DNA of 64,000 bases, from contig NZ_JBNPMC010000001.1 in the NCBI RefSeq assembly GCF_050313795.1, positions 310,001 through 374,000 on the forward strand, in the 5' to 3' direction. The position numbers and the translations under genes are program-made. The notes beneath the pieces are model-generated. The model made no database searches and was not told where the DNA came from. It was given only the letters and a program-made list of their open reading frames with translations. The stretch comes from CAMBRQ01 sp945870325. GTDB lineage: Bacteria; Bacillota; Clostridia; Lachnospirales; Lachnospiraceae. Positions within the stretch are counted from its first letter, which is position 1. The number at the start of each line of letters is the position of its first letter. This document shows, piece after piece, positions 1 to 8,477 of this stretch.

Positions 1-58
1 TATTTCCATAATCAGTGTTGATTTTATGTTCAAGATCTCTAATTCTTTTCTGATCCAT
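1..58 (-). CDS. Partial gene, first 19 codons only
   Basis: An ATG at 58 is preceded by AAAGGAGATACC, a strong ribosome binding site, and opens a frame that runs off the left edge of the window. The visible peptide is charged and helix-like (MDQKRIRDLEHKINTDYGN). No family can be assigned from 19 residues. It lies downstream of the MerR gene on the same strand and may be co-transcribed with it, about 48 bases apart. Confidence 0.55.
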   Translation of the reverse strand, partial: MDQKRIRDLEHKINTDYGN

Positions 59-106
59 GGTATCTCCTTTACTTTAACCAATTTGTAAACGCATTTATTT
101 CCCGCT

Positions 107-937
107 TTATTTTTTTAATATCTTTTTTACTGGATAATAGACCTCTGTAATGAGATCGCTCTCCTGCAAAACCTCCGAAGGACTTGTTACATAAACTTCA
201 TAAAGTGCATTACAATTTTCGTACCCTTCTTTTTCTGCCCATTCAATTTGTTTCGCATAAACAGAAGAGAGCTGCGAGTAGGAACCATGCACAACAGTTT
301 TCAAACAAAGTCCAGGATAAAAGTCCCTGGTTCCCGTTGCATACTCTTTGATTGGGACAGCAAATTCTGTATCCAACCCTAATGGACTATATTCATCACT
401 ATGGAACAAAACCATCGGTGGAGCGGATGCTGTCAGGCGCTTTTCCTTCATTTTCTTAAACAGCTCTCCAAAACAATACCCATATTCATCAGGGAAATCC
501 TGTTCCTGAATCATCTTTCGGATGGACAGAAGATACATCTTTGGCACCTCCACCAGTTCTATACCAATATCTTCCATATATGACATAATTGACTTTCCCT
601 TTCTTAAGGCGGACATATCAGCATCTATCTGCTCCAACGTACTTCTATACATCATCACTTGCATTGAAATCTCTTTTTTCTTTTTACTAAGAGCCGCATA
701 TAGTTTGTCATCCATTACCTCCTCTGACTCAAGAATTGCCTTAATCTCTTCCAACGAAAAATGATATGCTTTCAGCCGATTAATGAACAGCATCGTCTCC
801 AACTGCTTAATAGAATAATACCGATAACCATTTTCCGGATTGATTTCTTCTGGAAGTATCAATCCTATTTCCGCATAATATCGAAGTGTTTTTGTGGATA
901 CCCGGCATATACTCGAAAATTCTCCAATTGTCAACAT
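107..937 (-). CDS. MerR family transcriptional regulator with GyrI-like effector domain
   Basis: Predicted 276-residue one-component regulator. The N-terminus (MLTIGEFSSICRVSTKTLRYY, then YAEIGLI, PENGYRYYS) is the MerR winged helix, followed by a dimerisation coiled coil (about residues 75-120). The C-terminal ~150 residues resemble a GyrI/BmrR-like small-molecule binding domain (for example LYEVYVTSPSE near the end). The start at 937 was chosen over the upstream in-frame ATG at 997 because GAAGGAGG sits 7 bases before it and because the MerR-type promoter lies between the two. Probably autoregulated and drug- or metabolite-responsive; the ligand is unknown. Confidence 0.88.
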   Translation of the reverse strand: MLTIGEFSSICRVSTKTLRYYAEIGLILPEEINPENGYRYYSIKQLETMLFINRLKAYHFSLEEIKAILESEEVMDDKLYAALSKKKKEISMQVMMYRSTLEQIDADMSALRKGKSIMSYMEDIGIELVEVPKMYLLSIRKMIQEQDFPDEYGYCFGELFKKMKEKRLTASAPPMVLFHSDEYSPLGLDTEFAVPIKEYATGTRDFYPGLCLKTVVHGSYSQLSSVYAKQIEWAEKEGYENCNALYEVYVTSPSEVLQESDLITEVYYPVKKILKK

Positions 938-960
938 ATAATAGACCTCCTTCTGGTACC

Positions 961-991
961 AGTATAAACTTTGCCCCAGGGGAAAAGTCAA
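961..991 (-). promoter_or_regulatory. MerR-type promoter with 19-bp spacer and dyad operator
   Basis: On the minus strand TTGACT (986-991) and TATACT (961-966) are separated by 19 bases instead of 17. The spacer is filled by a 10-bp inverted repeat, ACTTTGCCCC (968-977) and GGGGAAAAGT (979-988), 9 of 10 positions pairing around one central base. Overlong spacers with a central dyad are the hallmark of promoters twisted into activity by MerR family proteins. The promoter drives the MerR gene that starts 24 bases downstream. Confidence 0.85.
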
Positions 992-1195
992 CGGCACTTT
1001 TCATGCTTATTTTCAAGGTAGTAGCATATTAATCGAATATAAAAACAATTGCAAGTTTTATCGGATTTAACAATCCTGTCAATTCGACACCCCTTTTATC
1101 TATCCTGTCTCCACAACATACCCAATATCTATCCTGTCCTCTCAACTCTCCGTCATTTTTTGCAGTAGACCAGTTCCCACAGACTTCCCAAACGC

Positions 1196-1244
1196 AAAAA
1201 ATCCGGGAATTGAAACTGTCATCCAAACCGTCTCAACTCCCGGA
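1196..1244 (-). terminator. Rho-independent terminator
   Basis: A 15-bp stem (1202-1216 with 1230-1244, core CCGGGA/TCCCGG) is followed on the minus strand by six T residues (1196-1201). It lies just after the small rlmD-like remnant at 1275-1379 and would end that transcript. Confidence 0.8.
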
Positions 1245-1274
1245 AATCCCTTGTTTCTACACTTTTTCAGTTCT

Positions 1275-1379
1275 TTATTTCTCAACTCGTGACATCAACA
1301 CGACACTCTCAACATGATTATCGTTGTCCAAACTTATATTTTCACCAATATCTAAAAAATCTCTTTTTAATCTCATCAT
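1275..1379 (-). pseudogene. Remnant resembling the 3' end of an rlmD/rumA rRNA methyltransferase
   Basis: A 34-codon frame ends with NHVESVVLMSRVEK and a stop. HVE-[ST]-V-x-L is the conserved C-terminus of RlmD/RumA-type 23S rRNA uracil-5 methyltransferases; the intact copy at 16117-17511 ends HVETVALLVKR. The frame is closed upstream by a stop and has no convincing ribosome binding site. It is followed directly by a strong terminator, as a true gene end would be. rumA 3' ends are known integration sites for mobile elements, so this may be a duplicated or truncated gene end left by an integration event (inference). Confidence 0.5.
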
Positions 1380-1401
1380 TTACACAGATACACTTTTGAA
1401 G

Positions 1402-2091
1402 TCAATTCTTACCCTTTTTCTTTACTACGCTATGAATATTTTTAATACTTTCCAAATACTCCTCTTCAACCGGCGATAAGTTCTGTGCCTGATATTTCCT
1501 ATATTCTTCTGTTGCTTTTTCGATTGCCTGTGCATGACTAATCGTTCCAGCCCCTTGTAATACCTTTTCACCTGTTGTTTTTTAAACATTATCAAGATGC
1601 TCCACATAATCTGCCATATACATAGGATTATGGCGCATAGCCTGAATTTCTGCGAAATCAAAGTAACCTGATACAATATTATTTAGAATTTTCAATTCCT
1701 CATCATTAAGGTAATTCTTTGCAATACTTATATCTTTCAATACAGGAAAATCACCAGAAAAACTTTTTAATCCCATAAAAGGCTGATTGGCATCCGCACG
1801 CTCGTATATAACTTCTGCTGCTGTATGTCCATTATAGTTTTTTCCGTCAGCAGCAGTTGTTCGGAATTTCCGAACAACTGCATTTTCCTCTAGTTCGCCC
1901 TCTTCAAAGATGTGCTTAATATGCTCACTGATATTAGATTTACTGGTTTGGTAAAGTTCGCATAATTGCGCCTGCGTAAGCCAAACCGTTTCGTCTTCCA
2001 ATTTAACATCAATTTTGGTAAGTCCATCTTCCGTTTGATATATGATGATTTCGTTTCCAACAATATTAGAATCATCTTTTTTATTTTTCAT
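1402..2091 (-). pseudogene. Broken rhuM-family gene
   Basis: The start (ATG at 2091, AAAGGAGG upstream) opens a RhuM-like N-terminus (EIIIYQTEDG, VWLTQAQLCELYQTS, SNISEHIKHIF). After TAADGKNYN the sequence jumps to GHTAAEVIYERADA, so roughly 130 residues of the usual family length are missing. Translation stops at a TAA after HLDNV (1582-1584), but the same frame continues with KTTGEKVLQGAGTISHAQ to a stop at 1402. The stop is therefore a single substitution, TTA to TAA. RhuM proteins are common next to restriction and toxin genes on mobile islands. This copy is almost certainly inactive. Confidence 0.8.
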
Positions 2092-2277
2092 CTGCGAACC
2101 TCCTTTCATCGTTCCATTAATTTTCAACTCACTGAGCACTCTTACAGATCCCACCTGCCTCTCAAGCATGATATCCCATAATTCCAGACATTTCGTAGCA
2201 AGCAGTTTTACCATTCTTCGCGCAATGTAGGAATCTTGCCCTTAAACTGTATTTCTTTATAAAGAAGTCAACTGGTA

Positions 2278-3790
2278 TTAAAAATCTATCTCGTCAATCG
2301 TATCAATATCATCTGCAATTCCATATTCTACAAACATATTGTTCAGCCATTCTATATCAGGAATCAGAGAATCGTCTGGCTCGTCTTCAATAATATTGGT
2401 ATGTGGACACACAGAACACAATGGATTATTTTCACTATTCCGTCTACCATAACCAATAAGTTTTTCCTGTTCCACTTAATATAAGAGTAAGGATTCCCAA
2501 AATAAGTCGAAATTCTGCGAATGCTTTTTGCTGTCAGATTATCCTGCGTTTCGATAATCTTATTATAAAAGTCTAGAATTTTACCGTTATCTTTTTTTAT
2601 TTGGCTTAGAACATAAATAATAGCTTCTTGTATATAGAAATCAAAAATTCTTTCATATTCAATAATAAGTCTATTAACATAGCCTTCATTCTTTGAAACC
2701 ACCTCATATAGTAGTTTCATTGCCAAACACCTAACATCTTTATTAGGTGCTGCACAACAGAGCAATCCAAAATAAAATGCCTCATCGTCTCTTCTGTCTT
2801 CTCTGTCATTTAATGTCGTAAAGTACAACACATTTTTCAGCCTATTCTTTATCCCATTTTGGAAATAATACCCACAATAATGTACTATGGTCAATAGGTT
2901 TAAACATCCTCAGAAAAGTTGCAATATTCTCTCGTTTATAATGAATTTTAACCAATGTATTAAAATCCAGGTCCTCAATTAGTTCTGTACCAATTAATAA
3001 GTCCTTTATTTTCTCATAATCTGGAGACATATTATCAAATATTGCTATAATCAAGGCTTCTTCAAGATTATACAAAGACTCTACTTTTGATTTTATAATA
3101 CTAATCTGTTCCTCATATTTTTTCCCTCTGATATCTTCAAATAAGGAACGGGCAATCAAAAAATCTGTCAAAGAATCAATAACAAAGTAATATTGCTTTT
3201 TATTATCACTTTCATAGCAATCCATAAAACCCATCTGTATCATGGATGGAAGAAAGTTTTCTCCTGTTTTAATTACCGAGAGTAGACTATTCTCATCAAT
3301 ACGCTTTTCCCCATTCCTATACATCCATTGAGCAACTCTTTTTGTATCTTTCCAAACATCTACACCCTGGCAAGTTAGGTGATCCTTAAACACCTTACCT
3401 ATGGTCTTTTTTATATATTGCTCCAAAATAAAAGTGATAGACGCAATTCCATTTTCAGTTTCATCAACAATCTTTTTTGACGATAGTACATCACATAGCA
3501 TGCTTAACAATAACGCATTATTTGAATACAATAGGATATTTTTTAAGTTCTGTTAAAACGCCTAATAAATTATACTGACCTTCCTCAGACATTTCATTTA
3601 TTGCATCAACAATAAAAACAAATCCTGCATCACTTGCTTTTATTATTTCTTCAACATCAATATTGTTTGTGTCCTTTTCAAACTTACCGTATATACACAA
3701 ATGTTCAATATTTTTTGTTCCAATTGTATACTACTTGTCAAAATTTCTCTTCTTTTCTAACAGATTCACCCCTTTTTCAATCCAAAGGGG
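2278..3790 (-). pseudogene. Decayed STAND/NACHT-like NTPase
   Basis: Four overlapping fragments in different frames read, in order, as one protein. 3700-3518 holds a Walker B-like stretch (FVFIVDAINEMSEE). 3531-2842 holds winged-helix-like sequence (NALLLSMLCDVLSS, YYFVIDSLTDFLIARSLFEDI). 2894-2364 looks like helical repeats, and 2475-2278 is an acidic C-terminus. The Walker A region and much of the ATPase core are absent, and the junction near 3535 looks like an internal deletion. A further remnant (FRLSLPLWIEKGVNLLEKK) reaches back to about 3790. STAND NTPases of this type include Avs antiphage sensors, but family membership beyond STAND is uncertain. Confidence 0.65.
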
Positions 3791-3795
3791 TAAAC

Positions 3796-4293
3796 TCAGT
3801 CTGAAAGCAAATCCTTCATCCATTTGGGAACTTTCTGCACTTTCTTGCCGGAAAGAAGCATATTAAAGATTTCTTCTGCATCTTCCTGACGCCAGAATCG
3901 GTTCCTGATATAGCAATCATGGCTACAGAAGTTCTGCTGTCTGTTCCGGCTTTCAAATTCTTTTCCGCAGAATACGCACTCATGCTTATATAATGTGGGA
4001 TGCTCCTTTGCCCATTGTTTCCTACATTTTTCTGAACAATAAACCCGCTTTCTTCCTGCCGTTTCTACTTTAAGCGGTTTCCCACACTGTTTGCATGAAA
4101 TTTCCGGACACTCATTCCGTATTTGTTCCCGATCTTTTCTTTCCACAAGTCTTTTTGCATATCCATCCAAACCATTTGCTTTACAATAATTCCTGACCTT
4201 ATCCCGTGGAATGTCCAATACGTCAACTATCTTTCGATAGCCAATCCCAACATTACGGAGACGCACAATCATCTGTTTCTGTTCCTCTGTCAT
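3796..4293 (-). CDS. HTH protein with two zinc-finger-like cysteine clusters
   Basis: 165 residues. The N-terminal ~45 residues form a helix-turn-helix (VRLRNVGIGYRKIVDVLDI, PRDKVRNYCKANG) like sigma-region-4 or resolvase-type HTHs. Two cysteine clusters follow: CKQCGKP...YCSEKCRKQW and HECVFCGKEF...FCSHDCYIRN. The start at 4293 has AAGGAG 10 bases upstream. Proteins of this shape are frequent on integrative elements of Clostridia, where they are annotated as sigma-like or hypothetical. A DNA-binding role is likely; the target is unknown. Its stop overlaps the decayed STAND gene downstream. Confidence 0.7.
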   Translation of the reverse strand: MTEEQKQMIVRLRNVGIGYRKIVDVLDIPRDKVRNYCKANGLDGYAKRLVERKDREQIRNECPEISCKQCGKPLKVETAGRKRVYCSEKCRKQWAKEHPTLYKHECVFCGKEFESRNRQQNFCSHDCYIRNRFWRQEDAEEIFNMLLSGKKVQKVPKWMKDLLSD

Positions 4294-4559
4294 TCAAAAT
4301 CAACTCCTTAACAAATTTAGTAGTCCAGTAATCACTCTGGATTGCTTTTTTGTCAAGAAGTTCTTTTTATACAGTTCTCTTATTCTCCTTATTAATTTAA
4401 AAAGAAAGCCATAATACCGCAGCATTACCAACTCTCTTTTATGGCTAATTTTTTCGTTGTCCGCCAACGGCTGATTCATTCAGTAAGCAATTCGGAGTTA
4501 AGTATTAGTCCACCAGATATAGCAAGCTATAATTCTTGCCATTATACAGAATCCCTTTT

Positions 4560-5207
4560 CTATGTACTTCTATTTTGCACAGAATCAGTTGTTCCTTGCT
4601 GTACTTGTGACTCTCTAACATCCCCATAAAAATTACTCACATAATTTACAATTTGAGGAATATTATATACTTTCTCTTTCTCTTCTGCCGTAAACTGTAA
4701 TCCCTCACCAAGAATTCCATTCTCTTCTAGCAACAATGCCCATTCTAATATTTTATTTTTTACTTGCTCTACAATATTTACAATTGCATTCTTTGAGAAT
4801 TGAAGCGTATAATTTGATGCATGTCCTGTCATTCTACACAAAGTTTCAAGAGTCTTTCCATCAAAAGAATAAGACAATACATTATTATCCGTTTCGTTAA
4901 TAATATTAACTAAACTGGGAATAGAATCAAATAATTTTCTCGTATGAAAAGCATCTTCCGTGCTACTGTCCGGTATAACTACTGGAATCCAGCCATGATA
5001 TGGGTTCCACCCTTTTAAACTACCTGTTATCATTCTATAATCAGGAATTTTATCATAATCTTCATACCCATTCAATTCACTGGAAATCCATTCTTGAAAA
5101 TCTGAAATTTCTAGTTTTCTAGCTATCAAATATGCCTTTCTCAGCAAAGACAATATATCACTATTGCTATCGATAGCCGCCTTCTGCAATTCTATAACTA
5201 TTGACAT
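4560..5207 (-). CDS. AbiTii-domain protein (putative abortive infection)
   Basis: 215 residues. The N-terminus (ELQKAAIDSNSDILSLLRKAY, LEISDFQEWISSELNGYEDY) matches the AbiTii domain from lactococcal abortive-infection proteins. The C-terminus ends with FYGDVRESQVQQGTTDS, a motif also present in the gene just upstream. ATG at 5207 follows GGTAAGGAG with 4 bases spacing, and the upstream gene stops 8 bases earlier, so the two are translationally close. AbiTii-type genes are linked to phage defence; the mechanism is not established. There is no membrane segment. Confidence 0.75.
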   Translation of the reverse strand: MSIVIELQKAAIDSNSDILSLLRKAYLIARKLEISDFQEWISSELNGYEDYDKIPDYRMITGSLKGWNPYHGWIPVVIPDSSTEDAFHTRKLFDSIPSLVNIINETDNNVLSYSFDGKTLETLCRMTGHASNYTLQFSKNAIVNIVEQVKNKILEWALLLEENGILGEGLQFTAEEKEKVYNIPQIVNYVSNFYGDVRESQVQQGTTDSVQNRST

Positions 5208-5215
5208 TTTTCTCC

Positions 5216-6070
5216 TTACCAATTTTCCAAAACAGACTCAATCAGTTTAAAAATTCCACTTGCAATAATTCCACATCCGACATTCGCTACATATCCTTTA
5301 AGTTTAGTCAATGTATTCTTTATTTTTGACGGTTCACTTTTCTGTTCAGTTGCCTCTAATGCTTCATCTACCATTTCTCGAATCGCATCCGCTTTATCGC
5401 CAAATTCGCTATTAAAAAGTTCATTCTCCGAATATTGTTTAATTTGATTTAAGATAGTTAATATTTTTTCATATGAAAATTCCCCCTCATTATTCATCTG
5501 CTGACATGAATTCACAGTTCCCTGTTGTATTTGAGAGCCTGTAACATTCCCTGAAATATTCATAGTATTATTAATCGTTTGTCCTCTACTCATATAATCC
5601 TCCAATCTAGATGCTGCATTACCAGCGTCTTGCAACGTAACAAAGTAATCTCTGCCTTTTGCATACATTTTTTCAACAATTTCAAAATCTGGATTGCCAT
5701 AATCATGCCAATATCTTTTTTCACTTTTATACGTTCGAGGATATTCATTATTATACTCATTAGTTTTGCAACCAATTTTGCGTAACAGTGAAACCTCTCT
5801 CTCCGTAATACTATTCGTTTCAATAGCAACTTTCACCATTTTTAAATCTTCGACAATTGTATTAAAATATGAAATAGACGAATAAACTGTCATTTGAAAA
5901 TCAAACTCTACCCTTTGCCAAAACCCATTTTCTTTCGATGATTTCAGCCACAACTCCATACTATGCTTGATTTTATCTGTATACTCCAGCCATTTCTTAA
6001 TGTCAAGCAAAATATCACTTAATGATTGCTCCTCATAAGATGTCGCACCACCAATGATTCCTTGTGCCAT
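5216..6070 (-). CDS. AbiTii-associated protein with SQIQQGT motif
   Basis: 284 residues, no enzyme family recognised. The N-terminal half is predicted helical. A glycine/asparagine-rich stretch in the middle (INNTMNISGNVTGSQIQQGT) carries the same SQ[IV]QQGT motif as the AbiTii C-terminus. The C-terminus ends in a helix (NVGCGIIASGIFKLIESVLEN) that could be amphipathic or membrane-associating. GGGGGAGAAGG precedes ATG 6070. First gene of a two-gene operon with AbiTii, 8 bases apart. The shared motif suggests the two proteins bind each other or a common partner (inference). Confidence 0.65.
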   Translation of the reverse strand: MAQGIIGGATSYEEQSLSDILLDIKKWLEYTDKIKHSMELWLKSSKENGFWQRVEFDFQMTVYSSISYFNTIVEDLKMVKVAIETNSITEREVSLLRKIGCKTNEYNNEYPRTYKSEKRYWHDYGNPDFEIVEKMYAKGRDYFVTLQDAGNAASRLEDYMSRGQTINNTMNISGNVTGSQIQQGTVNSCQQMNNEGEFSYEKILTILNQIKQYSENELFNSEFGDKADAIREMVDEALEATEQKSEPSKIKNTLTKLKGYVANVGCGIIASGIFKLIESVLENW

Positions 6071-6153
6071 TTACCTTCTCCCCCATCTTTTCTTCAAATT
6101 ATACACCATTTTCAACCTTTTTTACCCACTTCAACAAATCAAAGCAAAGAGAG

Positions 6154-6735
6154 TTATAATCCCTTTCTTCTGATGCACTTTTTAAACAGCTGTTCCATCG
6201 CTCTATAATCACATAGGAAGGAATCCTCACTCGCTTTCATCATTTCTTCTTTGCTTGCATTTGCGAAATTCAGCACATACCCATTATGCAATGCTAAACA
6301 TCGGATAAACTCACGCTGGCTTCTGCCATTTCCTTCTCGGAAGGGATGCAGGGCATTGATTTCTGAAAAATAATATGCCAGCCGACCTATGAGATTTTCT
6401 TCCTCTAACCCCCGCAGGTAATCTTCTTCTTTCAATTTTCCAAAGATTTCTGCTGCCTGGCCTGACAGGAATCTGACATTACAGAACATATTTCCTTTTG
6501 CGATATCAACCTTTCTGATTTCCCCTGCCCATTCATATATATCCTGAAAAATATATTTATGGATTGCCTGCAGATGTTTCAAATTGAACTTTCCCCTGAT
6601 TGGTTTGTCTATCAGTTCCAACAAACGCAGCATTGTAAGCCGTCTTTCCAACTGGCTCAACCGTTCGGAATCCCTGACTCCCATTTTGTTTTTCAAAACA
6701 TCGGAATCCGGATAACAGTATATACGATCCGGCAT
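6154..6735 (-). CDS. Fic-family AMP-transferase toxin
   Basis: 193 residues with the Fic core motif HPFREGNGRSQREF, including catalytic His, the anion-hole Gly/Asn residues and Arg, and a typical upstream flap region (FNLKHLQAIHKYIFQDIYEWAG). Fic enzymes usually transfer AMP to Ser/Thr/Tyr hydroxyls of target proteins. No inhibitory helix is visible in the Fic protein itself, consistent with class I, in which inhibition comes from a separate antitoxin. ATG 6735 begins one base after the stop of the antitoxin gene, with GAGGT upstream; the longer ATG at 6750 would overlap it. Confidence 0.88.
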   Translation of the reverse strand: MPDRIYCYPDSDVLKNKMGVRDSERLSQLERRLTMLRLLELIDKPIRGKFNLKHLQAIHKYIFQDIYEWAGEIRKVDIAKGNMFCNVRFLSGQAAEIFGKLKEEDYLRGLEEENLIGRLAYYFSEINALHPFREGNGRSQREFIRCLALHNGYVLNFANASKEEMMKASEDSFLCDYRAMEQLFKKCIRRKGL

Positions 6736-6736
6736 T

Positions 6737-7063
6737 TTATCTGACCTCACTTAATATCTGGCTTCTTAACTCATCTCCCGAAATTTCTCCGTTTTTATAA
6801 GCACGCAGCATCCGGATATCTTCTTCATTCAAATCCATTCCTTCAAACGCCATAGTCGCTTTCACTTCCTTGATTGCCTCTGCCGCTGAATATGCTGAAT
6901 GGTTTATTTTCACCTCAAATGGAATACTTTCTGTAAGAATAATCTGCTTTATCATCATATTTACCACAGCAGATAAATTCGTTCCCAGCTTTTCAAGGAT
7001 CTCCGATGCCTTCTCCTTATCCTCTGATGAAGTCCTGACTTGTAACAATGATGTATTTGCCAT
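6737..7063 (-). CDS. Hybrid antitoxin: RelB/DinJ-type RHH plus Fic-inhibitory helix
   Basis: 108 residues. The N-terminus (LLQVRTSSEDKEKASEILEKLG, then NLSAVVNMMIKQI) is a RelB/DinJ-like ribbon-helix-helix DNA-binding domain. The C-terminus contains T-x-x-x-E-G (TMAFEG), the (S/T)xxxE(G/N) motif of Fic inhibitors such as VbhA, followed by a VbhA-like tail (YKNGEISGDELRSQILSEV). The Glu of this motif normally blocks ATP binding in class I Fic toxins. GAGGAGG lies 7 bases before ATG 7063, so this start is preferred. The gene precedes fic in the operon and probably autorepresses it. Confidence 0.8.
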   Translation of the reverse strand: MANTSLLQVRTSSEDKEKASEILEKLGTNLSAVVNMMIKQIILTESIPFEVKINHSAYSAAEAIKEVKATMAFEGMDLNEEDIRMLRAYKNGEISGDELRSQILSEVR

Positions 7064-7193
7064 ATTCATTCCTCCTCGATATTTGGTACTTTTATTGTAC
7101 AACATTGTCATTACGTTGTAAACTTTATTTTTCGAATTTATATCAAAAAAGCCAGCCAAGATATTTTTTATCCCGGCTGGTTCCCATCTATCA

Positions 7194-8054
7194 TTATTCC
7201 GCTTTATACTCAATCTCCGTCCCATCCAGAAACACCGTCACCATCACGCCGCTCTCATATACCTTAATATGATCCAGCGTCCGCAGCATCAAATCGGCAT
7301 CCAGCTCTTGTATGGGCTGTGCATGTTCCGTCAATTCCATAAAATCCACCGCTCGGAACCTCGCAAGCAAATCCGCTCCCTGTGCTTTCTCTTCCCACTC
7401 CGGCAGAAGCGCATCCCGGCATTCCAGCAGCTTATTCCATGCCATGAAATAAATCTTCCGCACGGTATCCTCATCTATATGCCGATTGGAGCATCCCAAC
7501 ACGCCTTTCACCTTATACCGTTCACTGCACTGCCAGATTCTGCGAGTCTTACCGGTGCTGCTCTGCCAACCTTTCCTATGAAAAACCTTGCCGCACTCTC
7601 CGCAAATAATCTTCGCCGCAAATGGATTCTGCTCTGTATTGTGGGAAAAGGAATTTGTCCCATACTCTTCCAGATACCGTTTCCTGCGTTCCATCTCCAA
7701 CTGTACGCACTCCCAAATCCATGGCTCAATGATGGCTTCATGGTCATCCTCAATATAAAACTGCTGAATCTCCCCTTCGTTCATCACACGCTTTTTTGTC
7801 AGAAAGCCCGCCGTGTAACTTTTCTGCAAAAGTTCCTCCATGCTCTCTGAAAAAAGCTCTGTACGCATATCGTTCTCTTTCCATTCTTCATACGATTCCT
7901 CTTTATACCCTTGTTCCCCCATTGCTTCCCTGTTCCTCTGCTCCCGCTTTTTCTGCTGCCACCATGGGCGGTAATACTTCTGGTATTCCTCTTCTGTAAC
8001 CTCAAGCCATGCTTCCAGTTCTCCGGATCGGATTCTAATTTTTCGTTTTGCCAT
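7194..8054 (-). CDS. Chimera of a sigma-like ORF and a serine recombinase C-terminus (mobile-element remnant)
   Basis: 286 residues. The first ~60 (KIRIRSGELEAWLEVTEEEY, YYRPWWQQKKREQRNRE) resemble the N-terminus of sigma-like ORFs of conjugative transposons. From about residue 80 the sequence is the middle and end of a large serine recombinase (GFLTKKRVMNEGEIQQFY, AIIEPWIWE). It includes a zinc ribbon (IICGECGKVFHRKGW...WQC...GCSNRHI) but has no catalytic serine domain. The join looks like an internal deletion between two element genes. AAAGGAAAGCTGT precedes ATG 8054. The product cannot catalyse strand exchange. Confidence 0.75.
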   Translation of the reverse strand: MAKRKIRIRSGELEAWLEVTEEEYQKYYRPWWQQKKREQRNREAMGEQGYKEESYEEWKENDMRTELFSESMEELLQKSYTAGFLTKKRVMNEGEIQQFYIEDDHEAIIEPWIWECVQLEMERRKRYLEEYGTNSFSHNTEQNPFAAKIICGECGKVFHRKGWQSSTGKTRRIWQCSERYKVKGVLGCSNRHIDEDTVRKIYFMAWNKLLECRDALLPEWEEKAQGADLLARFRAVDFMELTEHAQPIQELDADLMLRTLDHIKVYESGVMVTVFLDGTEIEYKAE

Positions 8055-8118
8055 ACAGCTTTCCTTTCTTTACCTTGCGGTAAAGCCAGAAAAAACTGAC
8101 AGCCTTCTCCATAAACGC

Positions 8119-8160
8119 AAAAAAAGACCGCAAAAAGCTAACATTCAACTTTTTACGGTC
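8119..8160 (-). terminator. Terminator/attenuator hairpin upstream of the chimeric gene
   Basis: Arms 8126-8137 and 8149-8160 (GACCGCAAAAAG against CTTTTTACGGTC) pair over 12 bases with one mismatch and are followed on the minus strand by a T run (8119-8125). It lies about 65 bases upstream of the chimeric gene start, so it could act as a leader attenuator or end an upstream transcript. Confidence 0.7.
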
Positions 8161-8477
8161 TCTAAAATGAACCTCTACGCACGGGGCATGTCCCGGCGGA
8201 CGAAATATCTGATTTTCACTTATACTACAATATTTTTCATTGGTGTCTAGCATTCCGCTTATCAAGCATTTCGCAGCCGATAAAAGCGCAGGGTCAGGCA
8301 TCGTCTTTCTCCTTCCCGGCAGTACCGCACATATTCATGACTTCTCATGTACTAATGCAATCCGCCTTGGACCTGTCTGTTACGATGCAATCCCACTTTC
8401 CATAATCTACCATGTATAAAGAGTATTGCCGCTAATAGATACTTCCAATCATCTCTCTCATTAAATAAAATTCCTAT
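8161..8477. other. Non-coding stretch between the element remnant and core-like genes
   Basis: An 88-codon open frame on the minus strand (8301-8035) crosses this region but runs through the terminator hairpin and has no usable ribosome binding site. I see no gene. The segment probably contains the right-hand junction of the decayed island, but no direct repeat marking an attachment site was recognised. Confidence 0.4.

Noticed and set aside
1029..1226. 65-codon minus-strand frame
   Set aside because: It crosses the terminator at 1196-1244, has biased composition and no ribosome binding site.
2215..2277. Upstream extension of the rhuM frame
   Set aside because: The ATG at 2091 has a strong ribosome binding site; the extra residues belong to an unrecognised older frame.
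8035..8301. 88-codon minus-strand frame upstream of the recombinase chimera
   Set aside because: It reads through a strong terminator hairpin, lacks a ribosome binding site and overlaps the true start of the next gene; treated as leader sequence.
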